NCBI GenBank assembly: GCA_038049695.1
Contig: CP142456.1
Span: 20,742,501-20,806,500 of the forward strand
Origin: Cinnamomum chago
Taxonomy: Eukaryota > Streptophyta > Magnoliopsida > Laurales > Lauraceae
Reading direction: 5' to 3'
Length of the DNA stretch: 64,000 bases
Under the pieces are notes generated by a model. It searched no databases. It saw nothing but the letters and a program-made list of their open reading frames with translations, and was not told the DNA's origin. Position numbers and translations under genes: made by a program. Below, one piece after another: positions 34,986 to 45,972 of this stretch (positions within the stretch are counted from its first letter, which is position 1; each line of letters starts with the position of its first letter).

Positions 34986-36356
34986 TGATCAGAGACTAAA
35001 ATGTATATTTTAGGCCCCTCAATAAGGACTTTGATATGCTTTGGAATGGTAGTTTAGGCCCTTACTTATGTTGTTTTAATGTTTTACAGGTGTTTTAAGT
35101 TAAAAACCGGAAGTCAGAGCTAAAATGGAAAAAACCTCACAAAGCATGACAAACTGGAATTGCAAGTAAGAAAGCGTGCCAAATATGGGAAGAGGCTCAA
35201 ATAAGAAAGCAAAGCAAGAGTCCAAACATGCCTTAAACATCCAACATGGGTCCCACGCACCCCATAGCATGCCAACATGGAAGTTCCTTTAATTGCACCA
35301 TTATTCTCGGAATTTTCAGGGGCAACAAATTGAAATAGTCATAACTTTCAACTCGAGTGTCGGATTAGTGCAATCTATGTACCGTTGGAAAGAAATTTTT
35401 GATTTGATATCCGTGGAGTCCAATATTGTATAAATCGGATCTATATCGAAAGAGATATGACCTCGGGAAGCAGGCGTCCAGACGCCCCATACTGGGCGTT
35501 CGGACGCCCGGAACGAATAGGGGCACCGCCCCAGCGCATTTTGAGGTGTATTTTTCATCCCAAGAACCTATAAATAAAGGCCCAAACTCGTTTTTGAAGA
35601 TATTCACATCTAGGGAGAAGTTCTGGAGGCTAGTTTGGGAGCTTTGGAAGAGCGTCAATGGAGATTTCGTCATAGATTCATCGTCAACCTCTTGCCATGA
35701 GTAACTAAATATTTATCTTTGGGTTGCGATGAAGCCCTAATCTCTTATTTATGGTGATGCATAGGTTTAGGGTTTTACTTTAAACGCTTTTGGTTATATG
35801 ACAGGATGTTAACCCATCAATTGGATTCTATTAATGCAATATCTCTTTCTTTGGTATTTTAATCTTGTAGATTTGAATATTAAGTCATATAACGATGCTT
35901 GAATGAATGTGTTTGTTAGATCTAGGATAATCTATGCCATAGAGATGGGTTATGCCCCGATTTACATCCACATCTCTTATTTGTTGACTCTGAAGGTTTG
36001 TAACCCGAACGAGTCTTTTTAGCGATGACAGTAAAACCCTAGGTCTATAATTGCCTTTGTGCGAGGTTAGAGTGGATTCGTACCCTTAGATCTTTTCTTT
36101 GATTGAATCAAAGTTGTCTTTAATTTGTTAATTTAGAAATCAAAACCCATCAAACCAACACTTCGTTTTCTAATAGGATTAGTTTAATAATCAGGACTTT
36201 GTTTTCTAATAGGAATAGTTTAGGAATTTAGGAAACAACACAACTTAGCCTTTTTGTCCTAGTAGATACGATACTCGGTTATCATCTTTGCTTTTGCAAG
36301 CAAAGATAGTAGCAGGGAATAATTTATATTTGCAACCCTATTTTAGGACTAGTCCA
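34986..36356 (+). repeat. 5' LTR of the Athila-type element (1371 bp)
   Basis: It starts TGATCAGAGACTAAAATG and ends AGTCCA, four bases before the primer site. A TATA box CTATAAATAAAGG lies at 35568-35580. Immediately upstream (35471-35510) is a GC-rich pair of inverted motifs, GGCGTCCAGACGCC and GGGCGTTCGGACGCCC. The first 391 bp match 40702-41090. Confidence 0.85.
35568..35580 (+). promoter_or_regulatory. LTR TATA box (Athila-type) with upstream palindromes
   Basis: CTATAAATAAAGG lies about 60 bp downstream of two GC-rich inverted motifs at 35473-35509. Transcription would start near 35600 and continue into the primer site and gag. Confidence 0.7.
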
Positions 36357-36360
36357 ATTT

Positions 36361-36378
36361 TGGCGCCATTGCCGGGGA
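36361..36378 (+). other. Primer binding site, tRNA-Asp type
   Basis: TGGCGCCATTGCCGGGGA is the complement of a plant tRNA-Asp 3' end apart from one base, by my recollection of the usual Athila primer site TGGCGCCGTTGCCGGGGA. Confidence 0.85.
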
Positions 36379-36647
36379 CAATTCGCACGGTTGTTTGTTT
36401 CTTTTAATTCTAATATTAGTTTCGCTTTTTCTAGCTTCTATTTTATTTTTTCAGCTTTATTCACATTGTTTACTATCCTTACTGCAGAGCATTGATTTTA
36501 ACACAGAATCCTAGAATTTGTGTAGGGATCCAAGAGAGTTCACAAAGGACAAAGTTTTACTCAAAAGAAATCTCTTCTCTTCCCAAGGCAAGTAAGTCCT
36601 AGACCTTCTGATTCAGTTTATATAATTGCAGTGAGAATTGTGAGTGC

Positions 36648-39455
36648 ATGCTTGGTCGTCGCTCTTGTCATCCATATTTGGTTTCTATAGACCAAAACTT
36701 AGAGCGAGTCCTTAGGAAGGTTAGATCATCTAAACACTCTGCTAATTCCTCACACACAACTTTATCAATGGCAGAGGAAAAAGAGGAGACCCCACCCGGT
36801 ACACCCCCTCCTCCACCTCTCCGACCCTTGAAGGTGCACTATACTCCTTCAGAATATGCGTCACCATCGTGTATTCAGTTGCCTACTGTACAGGCAGCTC
36901 AATATGAAATCAAGCCTAGCATAATCAATCTTATTCCTACTTTCTATGGCTTGAACAATGAGGACCCATACAATCACATTGATGAGTTCTTGGTCATTTG
37001 CTCCACAGTGCGAATAAACAATTTTAGTAGCGAGGCCTTAAAAATGTTTCTCTTTACGTTTTCATTGAAGGACAAAGCCAAGTATTGGCTGAGTACCTTA
37101 CCTGCAAACACCATCACTTCTTGGGCCCAATTACAACAAAAATTCTTAAATAAATATTTCTCTGTGGGTAAAACAAATCAGTACAGGAGATCTATCACAT
37201 CCTTCGCCCAAATTGATAATGAACAATTTCATGAGGCGTGGGATAGATTTAAGGATCTCATTAGAAAGTGTTCCCATCACCAAATTGCCAAGTGGCAATT
37301 CGTGCAATTCTTTTATGATGGATTGTCTCCTGAATGGCGAAACATGGTAGTCACCGCCAGTGGCGGATCAATTATGCTGAAAAATGAGGATGAGGCATGG
37401 GAGCTTTTTGAAAATATGAGTGAGACCTTTCAGCACGATGCTTCCATGGCTAGATTGGAGAGATCGACAGCCTCTAACTTGCAAAAACCTAGAGGTATGT
37501 TTGAAATTCAACCCTCTAATGAACTCACCACTCAAGTGGCTGCCTTGACCCAAAAATTGGATCAGCTATTATCTGTGGGTCAAACTCTCCAATCTCCATC
37601 TACTCAGGGTGTTTGTGCTTTGTGCTCTAGTCCCGCTCATTTTGTAAGCAATTGTCCTGCAGCCTCTCAGTTTCCTGAATTTGTGCAAGAGCAGGTGAAT
37701 GCTGCACAGGGGTTCTCCAAACTGGGTAATGATCCATTTTTGAATACTTTTAACCCGGGATGGCGCAATCACCCCAATTTTTCATGGAAGTCACCTAGTC
37801 AAGGCACTTCATTCTCTCAAACCGGGAAATGGGCCTAATTTTCAATACAATCCTGAGGCCTATCGTTCCCAACAATCATACCAGCAACCCAACCCTCAAC
37901 CACCTCAAAGAACTCCTTCATTTGAGGCGACAGTGCTGTAAGAGCTCAAAGAGCTCAAAGCAACCACTCAGCTGGTCCATTCCCACTATCAGTCCATATC
38001 TAAGCTAGAGGTCCAGATCGGGCAAATAGCCATTGCTCTTAACAAAAGAGAGTTGGGACGCTTGCCTACCCAACCCACGGTTAACCCTAAGAATTCTTTT
38101 GAGGTGGGTAGTGGCTCGCAACATAATGATACCTATCATGAGCAAGCAAAAATGGTTGTCGCATTACGGAATGGGCGTGAGGTTGAGACTAGGCCTGAGG
38201 AGCCTAAGCAAGGTGTGAAAGAGCCCACAACCAATCCTAAGAGCTCTTGAGCTAAAATGGTTTCTAAGGGAAACGAGGTAACCCCTCCCAGTTTTTCATC
38301 TAATCCGGCTATGGCACCCCTATCTGTGCCTAAAGCCCCTTTTCCCACTTGTCTTGGCACACCTTCTCCCTTTAGTAAAAAGAAAGCAATCATGGATGAG
38401 ATGTTAGAGGTGTTTAAGCAAGTAAAGATTAACCTGCCTTTGCTAGATGCTATCAAGCAGGTCCCTTCTTATGCTAAATTTTTGAAATATTTGTGCACTC
38501 AAAAGCACAAATCTAAATCTCATGTGCCAAAGAAGGTTTTACTCACCGAACAAGTGAGCTCAATTCTCTATAATGACACTCCTCCCAAGCTGAAAGATCC
38601 TAGCACTCCCAACATTACTTGCACAATTGGGAGTCACGTTATTGATCATGCATTGTTGGATCTGGGAGCAAGTGTCAATCTCTTGCCTTACTCGGTGTTT
38701 GAGCAGATTGGGCTAGGGGACTTAAAGTCCACTCCGGTTACCTTGCAACTTGTTGATAGGTCTATCAGGATGCCCGGGGAATAATTGAGGATGTTCTGGT
38801 CAAGGTCGACAAGTTCTTTTTCCCTGTCGATTTCATTGTCCTTGACATTGAACCAGTGCAGAATTCACGGAAACACACTACTGTCATTCTTGGATGGCCC
38901 TTTTTGGCCACGGCCAATGCGAACATTAATTGTAGCACCGGAGTTCTAGATGTTTCCTTCGGGAATATGAAAGTGAGGCTGAATTCTTTTAGGACCTCTC
39001 ATCAACCTCCAGACCAGGATGACTGCTTTGCAGTCGATGTTGTTGATGAGCTCATAGAAAACGCTCTTCGCCCTGAGGATACTTTACCGGCTGTCATTGC
39101 TCCTAATCTGTCTGATGGTCAGGAAACTCAAATTTTGAATGTGTTGGACATGCACAAGGGTGCACTCGGATGTTTAGTTGCCAAATTGACAGATATTGAT
39201 CCCTCCATCTGCATACCCAGTCTTCCTTGCATTGCTGGTTTTATACATTCTCGGGATATGCAGAGGTTTTTAGTTCCTAACCTGGAGGAAGTAGACATGA
39301 AGGAAGTGCTGAGTCATGTCTTTTTGCCAGTCTGGTTTGTACTTCATAGGTTTTCTTTGTTATTGTTTGTTGTGCTTGGCGCTAACATTCCGCAAATACT
39401 TTGGTCTGAGTTGGGGGGCGTCCTCCCCGTTTTCCTCCATTCCACTTTTTGTTAA
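36648..39455 (+). pseudogene. gag: Athila-type gag and protease, multiply broken
   Basis: Gag opens at ATG 36648 (or 36769) with a Pro-rich N-terminus, then the Athila gag domain (NLIPTFYGLNNEDPYNHIDE; KAKYWLSTLPANTITSW; AWDRFKDLIRKCSHH) and a zinc knuckle CALCSSPAHFVSNC at residue 323. The frame is lost near 37830. It continues in another frame with stops at 37939 (TAA) and 38248 (TGA), then the pre-protease region (DEMLEVFKQVKINLPLLDAI) and protease with DLGAS at 38659. Near 38780 the frame shifts back and protease continues (VILGWPFLATANANI). It then reaches the point where RT should begin and ends at 39455 in sequence unrelated to RT. Capsid and protease only, both disabled. Confidence 0.88.
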
Positions 39456-40701
39456 GTGGTACCCAGGTGATATCCCTCCTTTTCCTTTACTTTCCTTGTC
39501 CTTTATCTTTTATTTTGTGTTTAACATTGTGGACACTGTTAAATTAAGTTGGGGGGTGGGGTATTAACCTTTGGAGTAGTCTAGGGGTAGTCTTTAGCAG
39601 TTTTTAGTTCTTTCTAATGTAGTCTTTTCCTTTAGTTTTAATTTAATTTAAAAAAAAGATTTTGTTATTTTTAGTCTTTTGGGAAATTTCTAACCGGGTT
39701 TTTATGAAATGAAGATACCCTAATTTTTGGAACTTTTTGTGAGGAAAGAGAGAAAAAAATGGTTCACTATCTTGTTTTAGGAAAGAGTTTTTGAGAAATT
39801 GTTGAATTATTGATCTCTCGCTTAACACGTATTATATAGAAAATTTGAAATGTGAAACTATGACATACTAGTGAGAACTTCAGAACAATTATGATGGAAA
39901 GTCGACCCTCGGTCATACTTAATTCGGGCATATGGAAAGGGCTACCTATTGTTCGGGACCGTATTAAAAAAAAATTTGTGACTAGTTTGGGTTCGTAGCC
40001 TTTTTAACCTGAGCCCGTAAGCCCATAGGGGTATTGCCATACCTAGTGCCCTAAAGACATCTGTTTTGGGAGTCATTGGCTGAATGCTCGTTACATGGGT
40101 TAATAAGAAAACTTAAGGGACCTGGGCATTGCACAATCATTTCTTAAAAAAAAAATCAAAATAGTGTCACGTCCTTTGAAAAACAATAATGTGAAAGCCA
40201 CCACAAATGCCTTGAGAGGAATCATGTTAACTTTTACTGAGGTTAGGTGGCCTAAAATTTTGAAAGACAAAGATGTGATTTCACGGAAATTTCTAGTGGA
40301 TCCTTTTATGCTCTTCTGTGTCTATATATATATACACACAACTTCCACCGTGCACGATCAATTTTTCCAGCATCGTGTTGAGGATTTTTTACCAAAAGAT
40401 AGGATTTGTGAACCACATTTGAGATGTGTATTGAAAATCCCCACAATCAGGAATATCCGGTGTTCATAGATACCTTGGTGGAAAATACTCCCTGTTTTTC
40501 TTTTATATTTTAGGAATTTTGTGGGTAGATTCACTGCAAACCCTCACGAGACTATAACTCGTCCTCTAGGGGGAACTTAGAGGTTTAAAGGCTTGTTGCA
40601 CATGCTAAGTAAAGCTGTGCTCCCCACGAAAGTGGCCTTAGTTAGTCTTTATTTTTGTTTTAGATTTGCTCGAGGTCTAGCAAAATGTAAGTTGGGAGGT
40701 G
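39456..40701 (+). other. 3' non-coding region and polypurine tract of the Athila-type element
   Basis: AT-rich non-coding sequence with AAGTTGGGGGGTGGGG near 39545 and AAGTTGGGAGGTG directly before the 3' LTR start at 40702. The latter serves as the polypurine tract; the former looks like a second, internal tract. No coding frame is supported. Confidence 0.7.
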
Positions 40702-41090
40702 TGATGAGAGCCTAAAATGTATATTTTAGGCCCCTCAATAAGGACTTTGATATGCTTTGGAATGGTAGTTAGGCCCTTACTTATGTTGTTTTAATTTTTT
40801 ACAAGTGTTTTAGGTTAAAAACCGGAATTTAGAGCTAAAATGGAAAAAAACTCATAAAGCATGACAAACCGGAGTTGCAAGTAAGAAAGCGTGCCAAATA
40901 TGGTTAGAGACTCAAATAAGAAAGCAAAGCAAGAGTCCAAACATGCCCTAAACGTCCAGCATGGTCCCACGCACCCCATAACATGCCAACATGGAAGTTC
41001 CTTTAATTGCATTATTATTCTCGAAATTTTCAGGGGCAGAAAATTGAAATGGTCATAACTTTCAACTCGAGTGTCGGATTAGTGCAATCT
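40702..41090 (+). repeat. 3' LTR of the Athila-type element, truncated after 389 bp
   Basis: It begins TGATGAGAGCCTAAAATG and follows the 5' LTR until AGTGCAATCT, after which the sequence is unrelated. The missing part includes the palindrome pair and TATA box. Confidence 0.88.
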
Positions 41091-41149
41091 TTATTCTTTT
41101 AGCGTTTAGATTACATCGTTACATTACCTGGACTACTGGACTAGACATT

Positions 41150-41191
<42 letters not shown>

Positions 41192-42400
41192 ACTTACATT
41201 TAGGGTTTTTTTGGATTATTATATAAATTTATATATTTTCTCTACAACGACATGCAGTATATGATTTTTCCCCTCTTTCTATAGTTATCCTGAATTCTTG
41301 ATAAATGAATCATATTGTGAGTTTTTCATGTAATACGTTTGTTTTTTCCCCTCTTGCATATAGGGTCAGTTTGTCATAGTATACATTTTCCTCTTGCCTA
41401 GAATTCCTCTCCCCTATGTATACAAGAGAGTGGTCGGTAGAACTATCGATCTTGAGAAAGACCCAAATATGGAAAAAGATTATTGATAAGTCTCTGAGTA
41501 GTTAAATTCATGAGTTCTAGAATTATCATGAGAATTCATGCAGAGGGATAATTTCAAAAAGACCCTAATCTTCCCAAGTACTACAAGTAGGCTCCTCCAT
41601 CAATTAAATCCATGGATCTATTGGAATAAATCTGTCCAACCAAATTTGATCCACATCTTATTATCACTGTGACCCAATTAATCACGGTAATCATTAGTAC
41701 CATCCAATTAACTATTAATTGAGATGGATGCGCACTTACCAATGATAAAATTCATTAATTGTCACAAGGTGAAATTTAGGGGATAGGTTCCATCTTGAGA
41801 ATTATATGTTCCCACAGCCCCACTACCACGTACCCAAGACATCGAGGTCTTGACCTAAATTGGCTTCACTCATTGGTGACTGACTCAAAGTAAATGCAAA
41901 GAAGAAACTTGAGTCCATTAATCTCTCAAGATTGAGAGCCTATTGCTTGGGAATTCCGAGTGCAATCCTTAAATAAAACACAGATTTACATAAGGTGCTA
42001 CTCATGGTCCTTAAGTACATCTGATGTACTAACACAACAATCCAGAGTCTTACACTCTGATGATTGAGACAAATCACACTATCTCATAATAATTGTAGTG
42101 CTACAACAGTTTCAAATTAGATGCACAGTCTCATCATTGGTTGTAAAAATACTTTAAGTATAAGATTTGTGATCCATGTCTCTAGTATGTGAATCTCATC
42201 CACACATATGGGTTACATCTAATACACTTGTGGGCTCCGGTTCATCTCATGAACCATCATGTCATTTTGTATTGGTTATGTGAAAACATAAAAGAATACC
42301 ACTCATCACATGAATAAAGCATGGGAATATTAATCAATTAATGAAATAAATAAATTTATTCGGATCATCCACTGGATTGAGGATATGTTGTTAACTTTTT
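41091..42400. other. Unclassified repeat-like DNA with (TC)n microsatellite
   Basis: A (TC)n tract lies at 41152-41188. From about 41560 to 42330 the sequence is non-coding and has the feel of an LTR or leader of an unclassified element, but no terminal motif, primer site or partner copy is visible in the window. Confidence 0.4.
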
Positions 42401-42688
42401 GGAGAGCAAGCACATCATGATGCATTTATAGCTCAAGGACTTAAAAATTAGAGGAAAAAAGGAAGAATCGAAGACCATGTGGGAGGCCTAAATAGTTCTC
42501 ACAATCAAGGATATGAGAAGTACTGGAATTTATCAAATCAAAAGCAACAAATCAAGACGATTATTGTCAAGCAATTAAATCAAGCTCAAATAAAGTATCG
42601 AATCCGCTTGAAGGCACTGCTTGATTCTATTCTATATCTTCTATGCCAAGGGTTGCCTTTTTGTGGTCATGATGAATCTGAGGATTAA
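42401..42688 (+). pseudogene. Fragment of a hAT-type (DUF4371/TTF zinc-finger) transposase-like protein
   Basis: The frame reads GEQAHHDAFIAQGLKN, a TAG at 42449, then HVGGLNSSHNQGYEKYWNL, NQKQQIKTIIVKQL and LCQGLPFCGHDESED before a TAA. The order and spacing match the N-terminal part of plant hAT-derived proteins with a TTF-type finger and DUF4371 domain (commonly LLRQGLAFRGHDESE). About 90 of the usual 700 or more residues are present. No flanking inverted repeats were found. It abuts the left edge of a direct repeat that starts near 42696. Confidence 0.7.
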
Positions 42689-42695
42689 AATAATA

Positions 42696-43175
42696 TTGTC
42701 GGATGCGAAATTTGACCCCCTCCCTCTTGGGAATGACATTGCTTGGGGGAAATCTTCATTCATCTATATACACTATTTAAATCTTACATAAAAATGAGGA
42801 TTCCGAATACCCTCAAAATCGATGGATCACGATCGCCAGCTACGGTAACGGCTGTGACACCGTTCTTCGACGAAAGCCAAAGAAATGTGGAAAGAAAATA
42901 AATGGGTGGGTTCTTCCTCTCGTCAATGTGCTGCCGGCAACACATGACGGTTATCCTGTCACGTTGATTTGGGTCTCTTTGGGTCTCTTTAATATAAGGT
43001 CAATTCAGGGTCATGAGTTAAAGTCCAAATAAAGGTTAATCCTCACATAGCAAAATCATAGCATATCCAAGTAAAATAACTAAACTAAAATAAAGAAAAT
43101 AAAAGGGGGAGGTGCCAAATATTTAAGAAGAGGATCAACCCCGTTCCCGGGTACCCCTTTCAGATCCCTTGGCAA
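42696..43175 (+). repeat. Dispersed direct repeat, copy 1 (partner 61619-62076)
   Basis: Starting TTGTCGGATGCGA, the segment matches 61619-62076 in the same orientation, including ATGGATCACGATCGCCAGCT, GTGCTGCCGGCA, TTTGGGTCTCTTTGGGTCTC and GGAGGTGCCAAATATTTAAG. It is non-coding. It marks the left side of a duplicated block of roughly 4 kb once the two inserted elements are subtracted. Confidence 0.88.
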
Positions 43176-43533
43176 AATAGGGTTTAAATGCTGACTTTTC
43201 AAAACAAAATGATGATGCAAATGAGGTTTTGACCTATGATTTCTCTATTTTTTGTGTGTGATACACGAGTGATAAAAGTGAAAGGCCGATGGGCCGTAAT
43301 TGATTGGAGGTGGCCGATGGGCCAGTGTTTGTTTTAGGGTGGCTGATGGGCCATGATTGTTTAAAAGTGTGTGTGAAATCACTCATCCCATCTCTTCATT
43401 CTCATTTATTCAATTTTAGAAGTTAGTTCTTCATTCCCTCTTGTCATTAAGTTCAATTAAATATCTGGCACCGAATGTAGAGTAAAGGAGGAGAAAATCT
43501 TTTTGGGTTTATTTTGTTGGTTTTAGAGCTTTT
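43176..43533. other. Spacer left of the copia insertion
   Basis: Non-coding. It contains three diverged GGCCGATGGGCC motifs (43285, 43311, 43340) and resumes at 51433 on the far side of the copia element. Confidence 0.5.
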
Positions 43534-43731
43534 TGTTATAAGATATGGATCTTGGGTGGATGCCCACTTAAGATGAATTAGGGTTAAGTTTAGGGTTTCT
43601 CTATTATGAGATTGCTTTGCCTATAAATAGGCATCTCCCTATTGTATTTGGATACAGTTTAATGAGATGCTAGAAAACTCTCTCTCTTTTCCCTCTAATA
43701 TTCTCTCTTGATCTCTCTCCTTTTTACAACA
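43534..43731 (+). repeat. 5' LTR of the copia element
   Basis: TGTTATAAG...TTTTTACAACA, with TATA box CTATAAATAG at 43621-43630. Identical to the 3' LTR except for one G/A difference (GATGCTAG here, GATACTAG there). Confidence 0.95.
43621..43630 (+). promoter_or_regulatory. Copia LTR TATA box
   Basis: CTATAAATAG lies 88 bp into the LTR, leaving about 100 bp of transcribed LTR. The same box is at 51322-51331 in the 3' LTR. Confidence 0.75.
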
Positions 43732-43745
43732 CGTTATCAGCACGA
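43732..43745 (+). other. Copia primer binding site
   Basis: CGTTATCAGCACGA follows the LTR directly. TATCAG matches the part of initiator tRNA-Met used by many plant copia elements; the rest differs from the standard form. Confidence 0.6.
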
Positions 43746-43763
43746 ACGCAACATACTTGTTGC

Positions 43764-45967
43764 TGTAAGTCCATGGGGATCCGAACCCTAGAGGGGGGGG
43801 GTGAATAGGGTGAGCTTCTTTTATGACCAATTTTAACAATTTTAACTTCTTTAAAACAAACTAGTCACAAGTGATGATTATCAAACAATATGCGGAAGCT
43901 AATATAAGCAATCACCACAAAACAAGCACCATCACACAAGTATTTATAGTGGTTCGGCCTCAATGCCTACATCCACTACCGGCTTGTGATCCAACACCCC
44001 ACCGGATTTCCACTATTTATGCTTTTCAATAGGCTAAGCAATAACCTTTACAATATGCTTTCCAAGGCTAAGCAATAACCTTACAATGATGTTTTTCAAG
44101 GCTTAACATCAACCTATACACTATGCTTTTATAGGCTAAGCAATAACCTCTTCAACCATAGGTTGGTTATCTCACTAAATTAGTGTCTAACATACACTTG
44201 ATGGAGATTCATTTAAGCTCATTACATTGCCTCTTAAATAGGCGGATATGGAAGTGAAATACAAATACACACTCACACTATGAATGCAAAGATGAAAACA
44301 AATGAAGTGTGTGTGTGTGGTCCTCAATCATTTAGAAAATGAAAGCTCATAAATGTAAGCCTAAGGCTTTTGAAAGTTTTAGCTCAAAAACATTTATGAT
44401 TGAGGAAGAATGCAATCACATGTTAAAAGTAACAACTTGTTAATGATGTCAAAGTTACACAAGTTGTATGAAATGGATTAGCTCTAAACATGTGATGCAT
44501 AGGGATGTCAATCAAATCAACATGAAGCTCAAAAACATGAAAATAGATTTGATTGAAAAGAGGGGACAAATCATATGTAATTATAAGAACAACTTGAAAA
44601 TGATTTACCAATCAAAGTAAGGCAAGTTGTGAAGCATTAAAACAATAATACACATATGATTTGTAATGATGTTGAATCCAAAACATAAGATACATTTGAA
44701 GGAGATTTTCTTATGATGGAAAAACAACACCCAAAGATTCAACAAAGTATATGAATCATGTTACATCTTTCATTAACATGATCTACTTAGATTTACCAAT
44801 AAAGTACTACTTTGATGAATCAATGGTGATGTATCCAAAACAATAGATCTATTCAAAATATAGAATATGCTAAGGATACAACATATCATATATTAACATG
44901 TTACAAAGATTTACCAATGATAAAACAAAACATGAAAACATATGATTTGTAAAGAAGTTGAATCCAAAACATAAGTTAGTTTTGAGAGAGATGTTCTTAT
45001 GATGGAAAACAACAACCAAAGATTCAACCAAGTATATGGATCATGTTACATATGATTTCAAAGGTTCTTTCATTAACATGATCTACTTAGATTTACCAAT
45101 TCAAGTACTACTTGGATTGAATCATATGGAGTTGTATCCAAAACAATAAATCAACTCAAAACATAAAATATGTTAAGGACACAACACAAACATAGTTTAA
45201 CATGCTAGAAATGATTTACCAAAAATAAAACAAAAGCATGAAAACATATGATTAAGGAAGGAAGAGCCTATTTGGTGGTTTAACTTCATTAATCCAAGCT
45301 TTAGCTTTCCTAATCTTCCCCTTCATCCCTTGGTTCTTTTCCCTTTTGATATGCCTCAAATCCTCTCAAGGAGGGGTTAAAAATTCCCAACTTTTGGCAA
45401 GGGAAAGAACTCATATTTATAGGAAAAAGTGGCCAACGGCTAGTTCTCGGTCGACCGGCAAACAGGCCTCGGTCGACCGAGAACACACAACGGTCATATT
45501 TCTGACCGTTGGTGCTCCCAGGCAATTTTTGCCTGCAGTTGTCTCGGTCGACCGAGACCTGCCTCTCGGTCGACCGGCGACACTGCCGGGACAACCCCCC
45601 TTTGACAAAAAATCCAACTTTTGTCATTTCAAAGTTATTTCTTTGGGGGACCTTTTGGCCACTAAATCAAGCTTGGAAAACATGTTTTAAAGATTCTAAT
45701 GGTTTTTAAAACATGACATAAAAAGCCTAAAAAGATTCAAAACTTTTAAAACAAAGGCTTGCTTGATTTCTTGAAAACTCTTTTCTAAAACAAATGCATC
45801 CAAGATTTAAAAACAAATCATGCTTAAATCAAAACTTTTATAACTCTTAAAAGTAATGCATGAATAAATCAAGATTTCAAGTTTATCTAAAACAATGCAT
45901 GTGTGTAAATCAAATGATGCTTGAATGATATGCATCCATCAAATTGCAATCTATAAAAACCCTAACA
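43764..45967 (-). repeat. Sirevirus-type solo LTR (2.2 kb) nested in the copia element, perfect TSD
   Basis: It runs from TGTAAGTCC to CCCTAACA and is flanked by identical GTTGC (43759-43763 and 45968-45972). It is homologous to the LTRs at 53861-55623 and 59203-60864 (GGGGGGGTGAATAGGGTGAG near the left end, GCATCCATCAAATTGCAA near the right). On the - strand a TATA box CCTATAAATATGAG lies at 45412-45424. Four perfect CGGTCGACCG palindromes lie just upstream of it, at 45448, 45470, 45545 and 45567. It has no internal region, so it was formed by LTR-LTR recombination. Confidence 0.92.
45412..45424 (-). promoter_or_regulatory. Sirevirus-type LTR TATA box with four SalI-type palindromes upstream
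   Basis: TATAAATA on the - strand, with CGGTCGACCG at 45448, 45470, 45545 and 45567 directly upstream in transcription sense. This copy preserves the palindromes best. Confidence 0.65.
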
Positions 45968-45972
45968 GTTGC

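Larger units (their letters stand above)
34986..41090 (+). mobile_element. Athila-type gypsy element reduced to gag-protease, 3' LTR truncated
   Basis: A 5' LTR (34986-36356), a primer site complementary to tRNA-Asp, gag, protease, a polypurine tract and the start of a 3' LTR occur in order. RT, RNase H and integrase are absent: the sequence passes from the region just before RT (HKGALGCLVAKL) to 3' non-coding sequence within a few hundred bases. The tRNA-Asp primer and Athila-like gag and protease sequences identify the lineage. Only 389 bp of the 3' LTR remain. The LTR copies differ at several positions and by indels, so it is not a very recent insertion. Confidence 0.88.
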
